A stretch of 64,000 nucleotides of DNA from Burkholderiales bacterium (GTDB taxonomy: Bacteria > Pseudomonadota > Gammaproteobacteria > Burkholderiales > Casimicrobiaceae), in assembly GCA_016790165.1 (NCBI GenBank), contig JAEUPL010000011.1, positions 62,001 to 126,000 of the forward strand. Direction: 5' to 3'. This document shows, piece by piece, positions 45,762 to 54,331 of this stretch. The notes beneath the pieces are model-generated. The model had not been told where the DNA came from and ran no database searches. It saw nothing but the letters and a program-made list of their open reading frames with translations. Within the stretch, counting starts at the first letter, position 1; each line of letters begins with the position of its first letter. A program made the translations under genes and the position numbers.

Positions 45762-46607
45762 GTGTCCACCAAATTTCAGGGAACCGATTCCTATATCACC
45801 ACGCCCGACCTGCTGCTCGCGGTCAACGCCGCGATCACGCTGAAACGCCCGCTGCTGGTGAAGGGCGAGCCCGGCACCGGCAAAACGCTGCTGGCGGAAG
45901 AGGTGGCGCGTGCGCTCGGCTGGCCGCTGTTGCAATGGCACATCAAGAGCACCACCAAGGCGCAGCAGGGCCTCTACGAATACGACGCCGTGAGCCGCCT
46001 GCGCGACTCCCAGCTCGGCGAAGAAAAGGTCAAGGACATCGCCAACTACATCAAGCACGGCGTGCTGTGGGACGCGTTCAGCAGCGACACGCCGACGGTG
46101 GTGTTGATCGACGAAATCGACAAGGCCGATATCGAGTTCCCGAACGATCTGCTGCGCGAGCTCGACCGCATGATGTTCGATGTGTATGAGACGCACCAGA
46201 CCATCACCGCGAAGCATCGCCCGCTGTTCATCATCACCAGCAACAACGAGAAGGATTTGCCCGACGCCTTCCTGCGCCGCTGCTTCTTCCACTACATCAA
46301 GTTCCCGAGCAAGGAGACGATGAAGCAGATCGTCGACGTGCACTATCCGGGCATCAAGCAGGAACTGGTCAGCGCCGCGCTGGAAGCCTTCTTCGACCTG
46401 CGCGAGCTGCCGGGACTCAAGAAGAAACCCTCCACCAGCGAGTTGATCGACTGGATCAAACTGCTGCTCGCCGAAGACGTCGACCCTGCCGTGCTGCGAG
46501 AGAAGGATCAGCGCAAGGTGCTGGCGCCGCTGTATGGGGCGGTGCTTAAAAACGAGCAGGATACGGAGCTGTTCCAGAAGCTGCTTTTCATGGCGCGGCG
46601 GGGGTAG
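45762..46607 (+). CDS. MoxR-family AAA+ ATPase
   Basis: The protein is 281 aa. Walker A is [17 protein letters not shown], Walker B is [16 protein letters not shown], and sensor 1 is [20 protein letters not shown]. The start GTG 45762 ([14 protein letters not shown]) matches family N-termini; ATG 45714 is possible. MoxR proteins usually act with a VWA-domain partner encoded next door (CoxE-like in this subgroup) to mature metalloenzymes or remodel complexes. Here a REP palindrome and a small unknown gene follow instead, so the partner is missing locally. Confidence 0.93.
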   Translation: MSTKFQGTDSYITTPDLLLAVNAAITLKRPLLVKGEPGTGKTLLAEEVARALGWPLLQWHIKSTTKAQQGLYEYDAVSRLRDSQLGEEKVKDIANYIKHGVLWDAFSSDTPTVVLIDEIDKADIEFPNDLLRELDRMMFDVYETHQTITAKHRPLFIITSNNEKDLPDAFLRRCFFHYIKFPSKETMKQIVDVHYPGIKQELVSAALEAFFDLRELPGLKKKPSTSELIDWIKLLLAEDVDPAVLREKDQRKVLAPLYGAVLKNEQDTELFQKLLFMARRG

Positions 46608-46611
46608 CAAG

Positions 46612-46700
46612 CGTAGCCTCGATGCAACGAAGTGGAATCGAGGGCAACCGTGGCTCGATGAACAAAGGCCTCGATTCCACTTCGTTGCATCGAGGCTACG
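46612..46700. repeat. REP-like palindrome, GTAGCCTCGATGC family (copy 2)
   Basis: Perfect 32-bp inverted repeat: arms 46612-46643 and 46669-46700 (CGTAGCCTCGATGCAACG...) with a 25-bp loop. Same family as 13239-13328. It begins 5 bp after the moxR stop. Confidence 0.9.
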
Positions 46701-46774
46701 AGTCCCACGCTGAGGGCTGCGGAGTGGCACGCGAACCGCCCACCACCCGACACCGCGCTCACTGAGGTGACCAG

Positions 46775-47053
46775 ATGAACCTGCCGCTCGTGCAATTGGC
46801 CAACGCGAACGCTCTGGATTCGGACGAGCTTCGCGCCATCCGCTACGCCTTCGCGCACGCCTGCGCCGAGCGGGTTCGGTATCAGCTCGAGCAGCCGCGC
46901 GCGGTCGAGTTGCTGGACGTGCTGCGCGACTACGTCGCCGGTCATGTCGATGACGTCGCGTTACAAGCCGCGAATGAAGCAGCACAGGCGCTCGCCAACC
47001 AGCATCGCGGTTCGCCGTCGATCGATGGCTCGCAGATCGCCCAAGCCCATTGA
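46775..47053 (+). CDS. Small unknown helical protein
   Basis: The protein is 92 aa. Start ATG 46775 has TGAGGTGACC upstream. Pattern: IRYAFAHACAERVRYQLEQP, RAVELLDVLRDYVAGHVDD, then ANEAAQALAN. It resembles small helical proteins sometimes found near immunity or SMI-like genes, but I cannot name a family. The last codons (GSQIAQAH) and stop lie in a dispersed repeat (47035-47090), so its C-terminus may be a product of that insertion. Confidence 0.6.
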   Translation: MNLPLVQLANANALDSDELRAIRYAFAHACAERVRYQLEQPRAVELLDVLRDYVAGHVDDVALQAANEAAQALANQHRGSPSIDGSQIAQAH

Positions 47054-47090
47054 TGCGACGTGCGCGTGAGACTTGTTCAGCGTTTCCCTA
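47035..47090. repeat. GGGAAACGCTGAACAAGTCT element, one end (copy 1)
   Basis: On the minus strand it starts CTAGGGAAACGCTGAACAAG and continues 56 bp, matching 55262-55317 almost base for base. It spans the last codons of the 46775 gene and ends in the TAG stop of the triheme cytochrome gene. Confidence 0.85.
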
Positions 47091-48404
47091 GGGTCGTGCG
47101 ACACGCAGTGCGTCTCGGTAGTGAATCAGGTCCAGCGTAGTGATTGCCGGTGCGTTGTTGCCCCAGGCACCGCGCACGTAGTTGAGCAGCGCGACCAGGT
47201 CGTCGTCGCCCAGCAGGTGATAGAAGGGCGGCATGCCATGCGGCTGCGGATTGCCCGCCGTGGCGGGCGCGAAACCGCCCGAAAGCACCACGCGGAACAG
47301 GTTGGATGTGTTTGCCATCAATACTGTGCGGTTGCCGACCAGCGCCGGCCACGCGCTCGCCTTGCCTTCGCCCGCCTTGCCGTGGCAATTCGCGCAGTGT
47401 TCCTCGTACAGCACGCGACCACGATCGGCAGCCGTCGCGCGGCCCGAACTGACGGTCTGCGGAGACGGCTTGAATGCCACGCCACGCGTAACCGGCAAGG
47501 CTTTGAGGTAGGCGGCCATCGCCCGCGCGTCCTCATCGCGCAGGTATTGCGTGCTCTGAAACACGATCTCCGCCATCGGGCCGAACGCCGCGCCCTGCGG
47601 TGAAGTGCCGGTTTGAAGCCAGCGCGCAATGTCGTCGAGCGGCCAGTCGGCCACGCTGGCCTCGTCGCGCGCCGTCAGCGACGGCGCATACCAGTCATTT
47701 TGCGGCATCATGGCACCGTCGTAGGCATGCCCCGCCAGCGGCGCGCCCAGCGCGTTGCGTGTGCTGTGGCAGGCGCCGCAGTGCGCGAGGCCCTGCACCA
47801 GGTAGGCGCCGCGTTGCCACGCTGCGGTCTGTGAAGGCGCGGTGGCCGCTGTCGCGTCAGCGGGTTTGAAGTACAGCAGTCGCCACGTGGCCAGCGCCAG
47901 CGCGCTGTCGTAGGGGAAGCTCAGCGAATGGGCCGTGTTCACCCGGCGTGCCGGTTTGACGCGCTCCCGAAGGTAGGCGTAGATCGCGTCCGAGTCGTCG
48001 CGCGTGACTTGCGTAAAGTTCGGATACGGAAACGCCGGGTAGAGCATGCGACCATCGCGCGAGCGCCCTTCATGCAGCGCGCGATAAAAATCCTCGCTTG
48101 ACCAGTCGCCAATGCCCGTGGCGCGGTCAGGTGTGAGGTTGCCCGCGTACACCGCGCCAAACGGCGTATCCACAGCGCGACCGCCGGCGTAGGGCTCTCC
48201 GCCACGCGCCGTGTGGCAGCCGGCGCAGTTCCCGATGCGTGCGAGGTATTCCCCACGCTCAACTTGCGCCGCGCTGGCTGAGAACTTCGCGACCGGTGCC
48301 GGCAATGCACCCGCTGCAAACTCGCGCACAACGAGCGCGGCCCACGCCACAAACACCAGGCCGAATGCGATCAATCCGCCCCACAGGACTCGGCGCAGCC
48401 TCAT
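47088..48404 (-). CDS. Membrane-anchored triheme cytochrome c
   Basis: The protein is 438 aa. One N-terminal membrane helix (WGGLIAFGLVFVAWAALVV) is followed by three CxxCH heme sites: CAGCH (~residue 59), CGACH (~206) and CANCH (~342). Each has downstream Met-containing loops (MLYPAFPYPNF, GMPPFYHLLG). Size and spacing match the cytochrome subunit of membrane alcohol, aldehyde or gluconate dehydrogenases (AdhB type). No dehydrogenase subunit is adjacent. The ATG overlaps the stop of the diheme cytochrome upstream (48401-48404), so the pair likely forms one electron chain. Confidence 0.92.
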   Translation of the reverse strand: MRLRRVLWGGLIAFGLVFVAWAALVVREFAAGALPAPVAKFSASAAQVERGEYLARIGNCAGCHTARGGEPYAGGRAVDTPFGAVYAGNLTPDRATGIGDWSSEDFYRALHEGRSRDGRMLYPAFPYPNFTQVTRDDSDAIYAYLRERVKPARRVNTAHSLSFPYDSALALATWRLLYFKPADATAATAPSQTAAWQRGAYLVQGLAHCGACHSTRNALGAPLAGHAYDGAMMPQNDWYAPSLTARDEASVADWPLDDIARWLQTGTSPQGAAFGPMAEIVFQSTQYLRDEDARAMAAYLKALPVTRGVAFKPSPQTVSSGRATAADRGRVLYEEHCANCHGKAGEGKASAWPALVGNRTVLMANTSNLFRVVLSGGFAPATAGNPQPHGMPPFYHLLGDDDLVALLNYVRGAWGNNAPAITTLDLIHYRDALRVARP

Positions 48405-49099
48405 TGCGGCACCCCGCCACAATTGAGCGGCAAGGGCGCCGGCAGCGCGGCCAAGGGTTTGCTGTTCGAGGGCATCGGCTGCGCCGCGAGCCAGCCAGCC
48501 ACTGCATTGATGTCGGCCTGCGTCAGCGACTTCGCCATCTCGCTCATGCAGTCGGGCGCGTGTGCCTTGCGTTGCCCGGCTCGCCACGCGCCGAGTTGTG
48601 CGCCCATGTAGGCTGCGGGCAGACCAAGCAGACCGGGGATGGCCGGCGTCACACCCGTGAGCGGGGTGCCATGACACTGCGAGCAGGCGGGCAGCTTGCG
48701 GGCTGCGTCACCGCGCAGCACCAGCGCTTCACCGTGGCGCAACTCGTCAGCGCCCAGCTTGGACGCGGCGGGCGGTGGATACGGCAAATCGAGCGCCGAG
48801 AAATACGCCGCGATCTCGCGCAGGTACGTGTCTGACAAGGGTTGCAGCAAGTGCGACATGGCCGCGTTGTTGCGCCGCCCGTCGCGGAAGTTGAGCAACT
48901 GGTTGTAGAGATAGCCGGCCGGTTTGCCGGCGATGCGCGGCAAGTACTCGGCGTTGATCGTGCGCCCCTCCTTGCCGTGGCACGCGGTGCAGGCGGCGAG
49001 GCGCTCGGAGAGGTCGGCAGCGCTGCCGGCAGCGTTCGCCGGGAAGACGCAGAGCGACAGGGTGGCGACGGCCACGACAAGAAGTGAGCGGGTGTGCAT
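48401..49099 (-). CDS. Diheme cytochrome c4-like protein
   Basis: The protein is 232 aa. The signal peptide is MHTRSLLVVAVATLSLCVFP with cleavage near NAA. The two heme sites are CTACHGKEG and CSQCHGTPLTGV. Each is followed by a PxIAGxxxxYLxxQL-type block (LPRIAGKPAGYLYNQLLNF; IPGLLGLPAAYMGAQLGAW), the two-domain cytochrome c4 layout. The C-terminus has one extra cysteine (LNCGGVPQ). It likely passes electrons to or from the triheme protein encoded next, with which it overlaps by ATGA. Confidence 0.92.
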   Translation of the reverse strand: MHTRSLLVVAVATLSLCVFPANAAGSAADLSERLAACTACHGKEGRTINAEYLPRIAGKPAGYLYNQLLNFRDGRRNNAAMSHLLQPLSDTYLREIAAYFSALDLPYPPPAASKLGADELRHGEALVLRGDAARKLPACSQCHGTPLTGVTPAIPGLLGLPAAYMGAQLGAWRAGQRKAHAPDCMSEMAKSLTQADINAVAGWLAAQPMPSNSKPLAALPAPLPLNCGGVPQ

Positions 49100-49149
49100 G
49101 TCGCAATTATCGACGGCCCAGTGCTGCGTCGCCTCACCCGACAGGCGCA

Positions 49150-49887
49150 TCAAGCCGGGTCGGATGCGCTACTGGAATCGCTGCTGGCCCCCGGCAAGGC
49201 GCGCAGATCGCGAAGGTCCTGCAGTGGCCCCACTTGTGGCGCCCCGTTGCTGAACGAAACCTGCGCATTGCGCACACCCAGCCCCTGTGCCAGCGGCAGC
49301 AGCGTGGCACGGGCACTGGCCTCCACATCGGGCCGCAGCTGCTCAATCAGGGTCATCGCGTGGTCGCGCGCATGGGCTGCGGCGCCGTCAAGCAGGCGGT
49401 TCTTGTCGGCCTCGGAAAAGCCCGGCCCAAACGCACCATTGAGCAGATCAGGCAACAGCCACGGCAGCAGTTTGGAGCGCTGCTCGTCGTAGAAGCGCAG
49501 CGAGCGCACGGTGATGTCGGCCTTCACCGGCGGCAGATTGAGCTGCGCCGCGCGCCCGGCGACGGTTTCGACGGTCTCGATGCTGAATTGCGGCGAACGC
49601 AGGTCGTAGCGAAAGTCGATCTGAAACTCGAAGATCATCGCCAGCTTCTTCTGCGAGAACGCCCAGCGGAGGTACTTGCGACCGAATTCACCAAAGCTGT
49701 AGTCAGATTCGGTGACGATTTCTTTGGTGATGGCCTTGAATACCGAGAGCTCACCCACCGCCCGCATGCCCTCGAGCGACGTGTGCATGTAGGTCACTTG
49801 CGTGCTCTGAAAGCGCGACCGCCGAGCAAGCAGCCAGCCGATGCCGGCACCCACAGCCACCGCGACAAGGGTGAAGAGAACTTCCAT
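49150..49887 (-). CDS. DUF4230-like membrane-anchored protein
   Basis: The protein is 245 aa. An N-terminal membrane helix (VLFTLVAVAVGAGIGWLLAR) is followed by a beta-rich periplasmic domain (ELSVFKAITKEIVTESDYSF, KLAMIFEFQIDFRYDLRSPQ) and a helical C-terminus. The layout resembles DUF4230. Function unknown. ATG 49887. It follows rng on the same strand, 161 bp away. Confidence 0.65.
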   Translation of the reverse strand: MEVLFTLVAVAVGAGIGWLLARRSRFQSTQVTYMHTSLEGMRAVGELSVFKAITKEIVTESDYSFGEFGRKYLRWAFSQKKLAMIFEFQIDFRYDLRSPQFSIETVETVAGRAAQLNLPPVKADITVRSLRFYDEQRSKLLPWLLPDLLNGAFGPGFSEADKNRLLDGAAAHARDHAMTLIEQLRPDVEASARATLLPLAQGLGVRNAQVSFSNGAPQVGPLQDLRDLRALPGASSDSSSASDPA

Positions 49888-50048
49888 GCCGGGATTATGC
49901 GGGAGCCGGGTCGCTGGTTCTGCCCGTGTTTGCGACCGACAAACACTCGTAAGACCCTGAGTCGGCGACGGGCGCATCCGTGGCGGCGGGGTCGGGAGGC
50001 GCGGTGCCTTCGCCTCTCGCTCGTCGTGTGAGGGCGCCCGCGCCGAGC

Positions 50049-51518
50049 CTACAGCAGCACGATGTCGAACTGCTCCTGCGAGTACCCAGCCTCTACCTGC
50101 AGCGACACGGGTTTGCCGATTTCATCGGAGAGGTGGGCGAGGGTGGCAGATTCGTCGTCGAGCAGCAGATCGATCACGCTCTGCGCGGCGAGGATGCGGA
50201 ACTCGCGCGGGTTGAATTGCTTGGCTTCGCGCATGACTTCGCGCAGGATTTCATAGCACACGGTCTGCGCGGTCTTGATTTCGCCGCGACCCTGGCACGT
50301 GGGGCACGGCTCGCAGAGCACATGCGCGAGCGATTCGCGCGTGCGTTTGCGCGTCATCTCCACCAGGCCCAGATGCGTGAAGCCGTTCACCGTGAGCCGC
50401 GTGCGGTCGGTGGCGATGGCGCTGTTCAAGGCGTCGAGCACGGCGGCGCGGTGCTCGGGCAAATCCATATCGATGAAGTCGATGATGATGATGCCGCCGA
50501 GGTTGCGCAGGCGCAGTTGCCGCGCGATGGTTTGCGCAGCTTCAAGGTTGGTTTTGAAGATGGTGTCATCAAACGAGCGAACCCCGACGAAGCCGCCGGT
50601 GTTGACGTCGATCGTGGTGAGCGCTTCCGTCTGGTCGATGATCAGGTAGCCGCCGCTCTTCAGATCCACGCGTCGGTGCAGTGCCCGCTCGATTTCCTGC
50701 TCGACACCATACATGTCAAACAACGGCCGCAGACCCTCATGCAACTGGATGTGATCGGTGACGGCTGGCGCGTAGCGCAGCGCGAAATCAATCAAGGCCT
50801 TGTGCGCGTCGATGGAATCGACCAGCACGCGCTGGGTGTTCTCACTGGAAAAGTCGCGTAGCACGCGCTCGGCGAGGGTGAGGTCCTGATGCACCAGCGT
50901 ACCGGATTTCACGGCGCGAGCGCGCCCCTGCACGTCGGCCCACAACTTGGTGAGATATTCCACATCCCGCGCAAGGTCACGCTCGGTGGCCTTTTCGGCC
51001 ATCGTGCGGATGATGAATCCGCCGTGGGCGGCATCGGTCGGCAGCAGCTTGGTGAGCGACTCCTTGAGTAGTGTGCGCTCGGCCTCGTCCTCGATGCGTT
51101 GCGAAATGCCAATGTGCGAGTCCTGCGGCAGGTGCACCAGCAGTCGGCCCGCGAGCGAGATTTGCGTTGACAGGCGGGCGCCCTTCGTGCCGATCGGGTC
51201 CTTGATCACCTGGACAATCAGCGATTGCCCCTCGTGCAACAGTTTTTCGATGGGCTTTGGCGTGGATTCGGGCGTGTGCTGCGCTTGCCGGTACTCCCAG
51301 ATGTCGGCGACATGCAGGAATGCGGCACGCTCCAGACCGATTTCCACAAACGCGCTTTGCATGCCAGGCAGCACGCGCGCGACGCGACCAAGATAGATGT
51401 TGCCCACCAGGCCGCGATGACTCGCGCGCTCGATATGCAATTCGTCGATCACACCGTGATCGAGCACTGCCACGCGCGTCTCTTGCGGCGTGACGTTGAT
51501 GAGAATTTCCTCAGCCAT
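50049..51518 (-). CDS. rng: Ribonuclease G
   Basis: The protein is 489 aa. The S1 domain is inserted early (GNIYLGRVARVLPGMQSAFV), the catalytic acidic block is IIIIDFIDMD, the upstream sensor segment TTIDVNTGGFVG is typical, and the zinc-link motif is CEPCPTCQGRG. The length fits RNase G rather than RNase E. It matures 16S rRNA 5' ends and decays mRNAs. ATG 51518 (MAEEILINVT). It is the last gene of nadD-rsfS-rlmH-maf-rng, separated from maf by 150 bp that contain a repeat and an 18-bp GC palindrome (51556-51573). Confidence 0.97.
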   Translation of the reverse strand: MAEEILINVTPQETRVAVLDHGVIDELHIERASHRGLVGNIYLGRVARVLPGMQSAFVEIGLERAAFLHVADIWEYRQAQHTPESTPKPIEKLLHEGQSLIVQVIKDPIGTKGARLSTQISLAGRLLVHLPQDSHIGISQRIEDEAERTLLKESLTKLLPTDAAHGGFIIRTMAEKATERDLARDVEYLTKLWADVQGRARAVKSGTLVHQDLTLAERVLRDFSSENTQRVLVDSIDAHKALIDFALRYAPAVTDHIQLHEGLRPLFDMYGVEQEIERALHRRVDLKSGGYLIIDQTEALTTIDVNTGGFVGVRSFDDTIFKTNLEAAQTIARQLRLRNLGGIIIIDFIDMDLPEHRAAVLDALNSAIATDRTRLTVNGFTHLGLVEMTRKRTRESLAHVLCEPCPTCQGRGEIKTAQTVCYEILREVMREAKQFNPREFRILAAQSVIDLLLDDESATLAHLSDEIGKPVSLQVEAGYSQEQFDIVLL

Positions 51519-51615
51519 GGGCTGATCCCAACTCAAATTTCTGTTGCGTTCGCCACCGCGGCGCGCGCCGCGGGCATCACGATGGCGAAATCACCAGAAA
51601 CTGGCTCGACGTTCC

Positions 51616-51672
51616 GAGCTCATCGCAATCCGACGCGCGACGGATCGCGCAGACTGATTCAGCGTTCCCTAG
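51616..51672. repeat. GGGAAACGCTGAACAAGTCT element, one end (copy 2)
   Basis: Closely matches 55375-55429 (CATCSCAATCCGACGCGCGA, then GCGCAGACT...TTCAGCG). Its outer end provides the TAG stop codon of maf. Confidence 0.8.
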
Positions 51673-52277
51673 AACGGTTTGATGCCGAAGCGCAAGAGTA
51701 GCATCGCCGTCTCGAAAATGGGAAGCCCCATCACGCCCGAGTAGCTGCCCTCAAGGCGCTCCACAAACACTGCGCCGAGGCCCTGAATGGCATATCCGCC
51801 GGCCTTGCCCATCGGCTCGCCGGTGGCGATGTAGGCGTCGATTTCGCTGTCGGTGATGTCGCGAAAACGCACCCGCGACACGCTGGTGTCGTGCAGCAAC
51901 TGGCGGCCGTCGGTGACGGCGACGCCCGTTAGCACCTCGTGCGAGGTACCGGAGAGCAGTTTCAGCATGCGTCGCGCGTCGGCAGCGTCGACCGGTTTGC
52001 CGAAGATCGTGCCGTTGTAGACCACGGTGGTGTCGGCGCCGAGCAGTGGCATCAGCGTGAGACCGCGTTGCCGTGCACGCAGCATGCCGATCTCGGCCTT
52101 CATCTTGGCCATGCGTTCTACGTAGATGTAGGGGTTCTCGCTGGCGAGCGGCGTTTCGTCAACGTCGCGCGAGCGAAGGCCCTCCTCGCGCAGCAGGACG
52201 GTCTTGCAGGCGATGCCCATTTGCTGCAGCAGTTCGAGGCGGCGCGGGCTTCTGGAAGCCAGGTAGATTTCGTTCAT
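51669..52277 (-). CDS. maf: Maf-family nucleoside triphosphate pyrophosphatase
   Basis: The protein is 202 aa. The N-terminal motif is YLASRSPRRLELLQQMGI, the catalytic aspartate is in PLLGADTTVV, and the C-terminal block is GEPMGKAGGYAIQGLGAVFV. It removes non-canonical or modified NTPs. ATG 52277. The stop TAG is at the junction with a dispersed repeat. It is the middle gene of the conserved nadD-rsfS-rlmH-maf-rng order. Confidence 0.95.
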   Translation of the reverse strand: MNEIYLASRSPRRLELLQQMGIACKTVLLREEGLRSRDVDETPLASENPYIYVERMAKMKAEIGMLRARQRGLTLMPLLGADTTVVYNGTIFGKPVDAADARRMLKLLSGTSHEVLTGVAVTDGRQLLHDTSVSRVRFRDITDSEIDAYIATGEPMGKAGGYAIQGLGAVFVERLEGSYSGVMGLPIFETAMLLLRFGIKPF

Positions 52278-52315
52278 GCGATCAGTGCGGTCAGCGCTGC
52301 GTCCGATGGGTGGTG

Positions 52316-52786
52316 TCAGTCACGATGATAGGGGTGACCGGACAGCAAGCTTATCGCACGATAGAGTTGCTCGACCAGAAATATCCGTGCGAGTCCGTGC
52401 GGCAAGGTGAGGCGCGATAGCCCGAGACGGTAGTGCGCGCTGGCCTTGAGTTCGGCGTCCAGCCCGTCTGCGCTGCCAATCACGAACGCGGCTGCAGGCG
52501 CTTCTCGCGCCCAGAGCGCGAGTTGCTCGGCGAGCGCGCGTGTGGTGAGTTGCTCGCCCCGTTCGTCGAGCGCGATCAACAGCGCCTGACGGGGCACCTG
52601 CGCGCGGATGCGCAAGGCCTCGGCGGCGAGCACGGTGGCGGTGCTCTTGTTGGCGGCACGCTTTTCTGGCTTCAGCTCGGCCAGCTCGAAGGGCCACTCC
52701 GGCGGGAAGCGTTTGCAGTAGTCAGCGACCGCGTCGTCCACCCAGCCTGGCTGACTCTGGCCGAGCGCGATGAGCTTGAGTTTCAC
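52316..52786 (-). CDS. rlmH: 23S rRNA pseudouridine1915-N3-methyltransferase RlmH
   Basis: The protein is 156 aa, the usual length. The SAM-binding knot is FVIGSADGLDAELKASAHY and the C-terminus LPHGLARIFLVEQLYRAISL then HPYHRD is diagnostic. It methylates pseudouridine 1915 of 23S rRNA. The start is GTG 52786, overlapping the rsfS stop (GTGA), so translation is coupled. Confidence 0.97.
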   Translation of the reverse strand: MKLKLIALGQSQPGWVDDAVADYCKRFPPEWPFELAELKPEKRAANKSTATVLAAEALRIRAQVPRQALLIALDERGEQLTTRALAEQLALWAREAPAAAFVIGSADGLDAELKASAHYRLGLSRLTLPHGLARIFLVEQLYRAISLLSGHPYHRD

Positions 52787-53454
52787 GCCGCCGCGCGCTT
52801 GCGCGACGCGGGCTTACGGGCAGCGGTTTTTGCCGACGGCTTTTTGGCAGCAGGCTTCCTGGCTGCAGGCTTGGCTGTCGGTGCTTTGGCCGCGACTTTC
52901 CTTGTCGCGGGCTTGGCGGCGGATTTCCTGGCAGCGGGTTTGCGCGCGGCGGGCGTTTTCGCGGCGGGCTTTTTGGCCGCTGGCTTCCGGGTCGTCGTTG
53001 CCGTCGAGGCCACTTTTGCAGCCGGCTTTTTGGCCGCGGGTTTTTTGGCAGCGGCTGTCTTTGCCAACGCCTTGCCGGGTGCTTTGCCGGCAGGCTTCGC
53101 CGCTTTCTCCGCTTTCGGCGCTTTCACCGGCGTCGGCGGCGTCCACAGTTCTTCCAGGTTGTAGAGTGCGCGGGTGGTGGGCAGCATGATGTGTACCACC
53201 ATATCCACGCAGTCAACGAGCACCCATTCACCGGTCTCCTCGCCTTCGCTGGCCAGCACGGAGCCCCCCGCCGCCTTGACTTTGTCCTGCACGTGCCGCG
53301 CCAGCGCTTTGGTTTGACGCGCGCTTTCTGCGGTGGCGATGATCAGCGAATCGTAGATCGCCGTCAGCGGACGGGTGTCGAGGACGGTGATATCGCGGGC
53401 CTTGATGTCTTCAAGGGCAGCAACGGCGGCTTTTTGAACTTTGTTGAGGCGCAA
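52783..53454 (-). CDS. rsfS: Ribosomal silencing factor RsfS with histone H1-like Lys/Ala tail
   Basis: The protein is 223 aa. Residues 1-107 are a complete RsfS/Iojap domain (VAALEDIKARDITVLDTRPL, EGEETGEWVLVDCVDMVVHI, LYNLEELW), which binds uL14 and blocks subunit joining. Residues ~108-223 are a tail of Lys, Ala, Pro and Thr in KKPAAKKPAAK-type repeats, like H1-type nucleoid proteins; typical RsfS stops near 105-130 aa. The start is TTG 53454 with GGAG about 12 bp upstream. It overlaps rlmH and follows nadD by 14 bp. Confidence 0.93.
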   Translation of the reverse strand: MRLNKVQKAAVAALEDIKARDITVLDTRPLTAIYDSLIIATAESARQTKALARHVQDKVKAAGGSVLASEGEETGEWVLVDCVDMVVHIMLPTTRALYNLEELWTPPTPVKAPKAEKAAKPAGKAPGKALAKTAAAKKPAAKKPAAKVASTATTTRKPAAKKPAAKTPAARKPAARKSAAKPATRKVAAKAPTAKPAARKPAAKKPSAKTAARKPASRKRAAA

Positions 53455-53468
53455 GAGTTTCGGGGCTC

Positions 53469-54176
53469 CTACCCGGCGCGAGGCGCGTACAGATGATGCG
53501 AGCGAATATAGGCCAGCACGGCAGCGGGGAGCAACGGCGCCAGCGCGCTATCGCTTGCGCCGTTGGCGAGGCTGTTGCGTATTTCTGTCGCCGACACCGC
53601 TTGCGGCGGCACCGTGTGCAGCAGAATGCGTCCGGCCGCGGTGGCCCGCAGCGCCGCGGCCTCCTGCGCGAGGCGCGGCTGCCAGAGGTCCGCCAATGCG
53701 GGCGAAAGCGCCGTGGCGACGGCGTAGCCCGGCCGGTTGAGCACGACGAAATGGGCCAGCTCGAACAGTTGCGGCCACTGATACCAGCTTTTGATGTGCG
53801 CGAAGGCGTCGATCCCGATCAGCCACAGCAACGGACGCGTGGGATATTCCGCACGCAGCGATTGCAACGTCAGGACGGTGTAGCTCGGCGTGTCGCGCCG
53901 CAGCTCGCGATCATCGACGCGGAGCGTGCCGCTTTGATCGTCGGCAACCGCCAGCCGCAGCATCGCGAGCCGGTCAGCCTCGCTGGCGCCGGGCGAGGCG
54001 CGATGCACCGGCGCTTTGGACGGGATCAAGCGCACTTCAGGCAGGCGCAGCGCGGTGGCGGTGTCGAGCGCAATACGCAGGTGCCCGCGGTGCACCGGGT
54101 CGAAGGTGCCGCCCAGCAACGCGAGCGGCGCATCGATCGTGTCGGATCGCGAAGGGCGTAACGGGGCGACGGTCAT
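53469..54176 (-). CDS. nadD: Nicotinate-nucleotide adenylyltransferase
   Basis: The protein is 235 aa. The nucleotidyltransferase motif is LLGGTFDPVHRGHLRIA (T/HxGH type), the central LLWLIGIDAFAHIKSWYQW is typical, and the C-terminal motif is VSATEIRNSL (ISSTxIR). It makes deamido-NAD in NAD synthesis. ATG 54176. It is the first gene of the nadD-rsfS-rlmH-maf-rng group. Confidence 0.96.
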   Translation of the reverse strand: MTVAPLRPSRSDTIDAPLALLGGTFDPVHRGHLRIALDTATALRLPEVRLIPSKAPVHRASPGASEADRLAMLRLAVADDQSGTLRVDDRELRRDTPSYTVLTLQSLRAEYPTRPLLWLIGIDAFAHIKSWYQWPQLFELAHFVVLNRPGYAVATALSPALADLWQPRLAQEAAALRATAAGRILLHTVPPQAVSATEIRNSLANGASDSALAPLLPAAVLAYIRSHHLYAPRAG

Positions 54177-54206
54177 ACAGGCAGTCTACGCAACGATGTG
54201 CCAGCG

Positions 54207-54244
54207 AACAGCTTTTTGGCTTTGGCGACCAGCCGACGGCGCAT
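54207..54244. repeat. Intergenic hairpin repeat, AACAGCTTTTTAGC family (copy 4)
   Basis: AACAGCTTTTTGGCTTTGGC then GACCAGCCGACGGCG, 30 bp upstream of nadD. Shares the AACAGCTTTTT core with 9418 and 40535, and GACCAGCC with 57519. Confidence 0.5.
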
Positions 54245-54331
54245 GGAGGCCCGTTGCGGCACAAGTCGAGATACGTTCGATTCGGCCTGCAAACGCCGTG
54301 TGCCTGTGCTTTGAGCAGAAAAGCTGTACGG

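Noticed and set aside
51556-51573. 18-bp perfect palindrome (CCGCGGCGCG/CGCGCCGCGG-type) before rng
   Set aside because: Likely chance in GC-rich DNA; no loop or T-run, and it does not recur.
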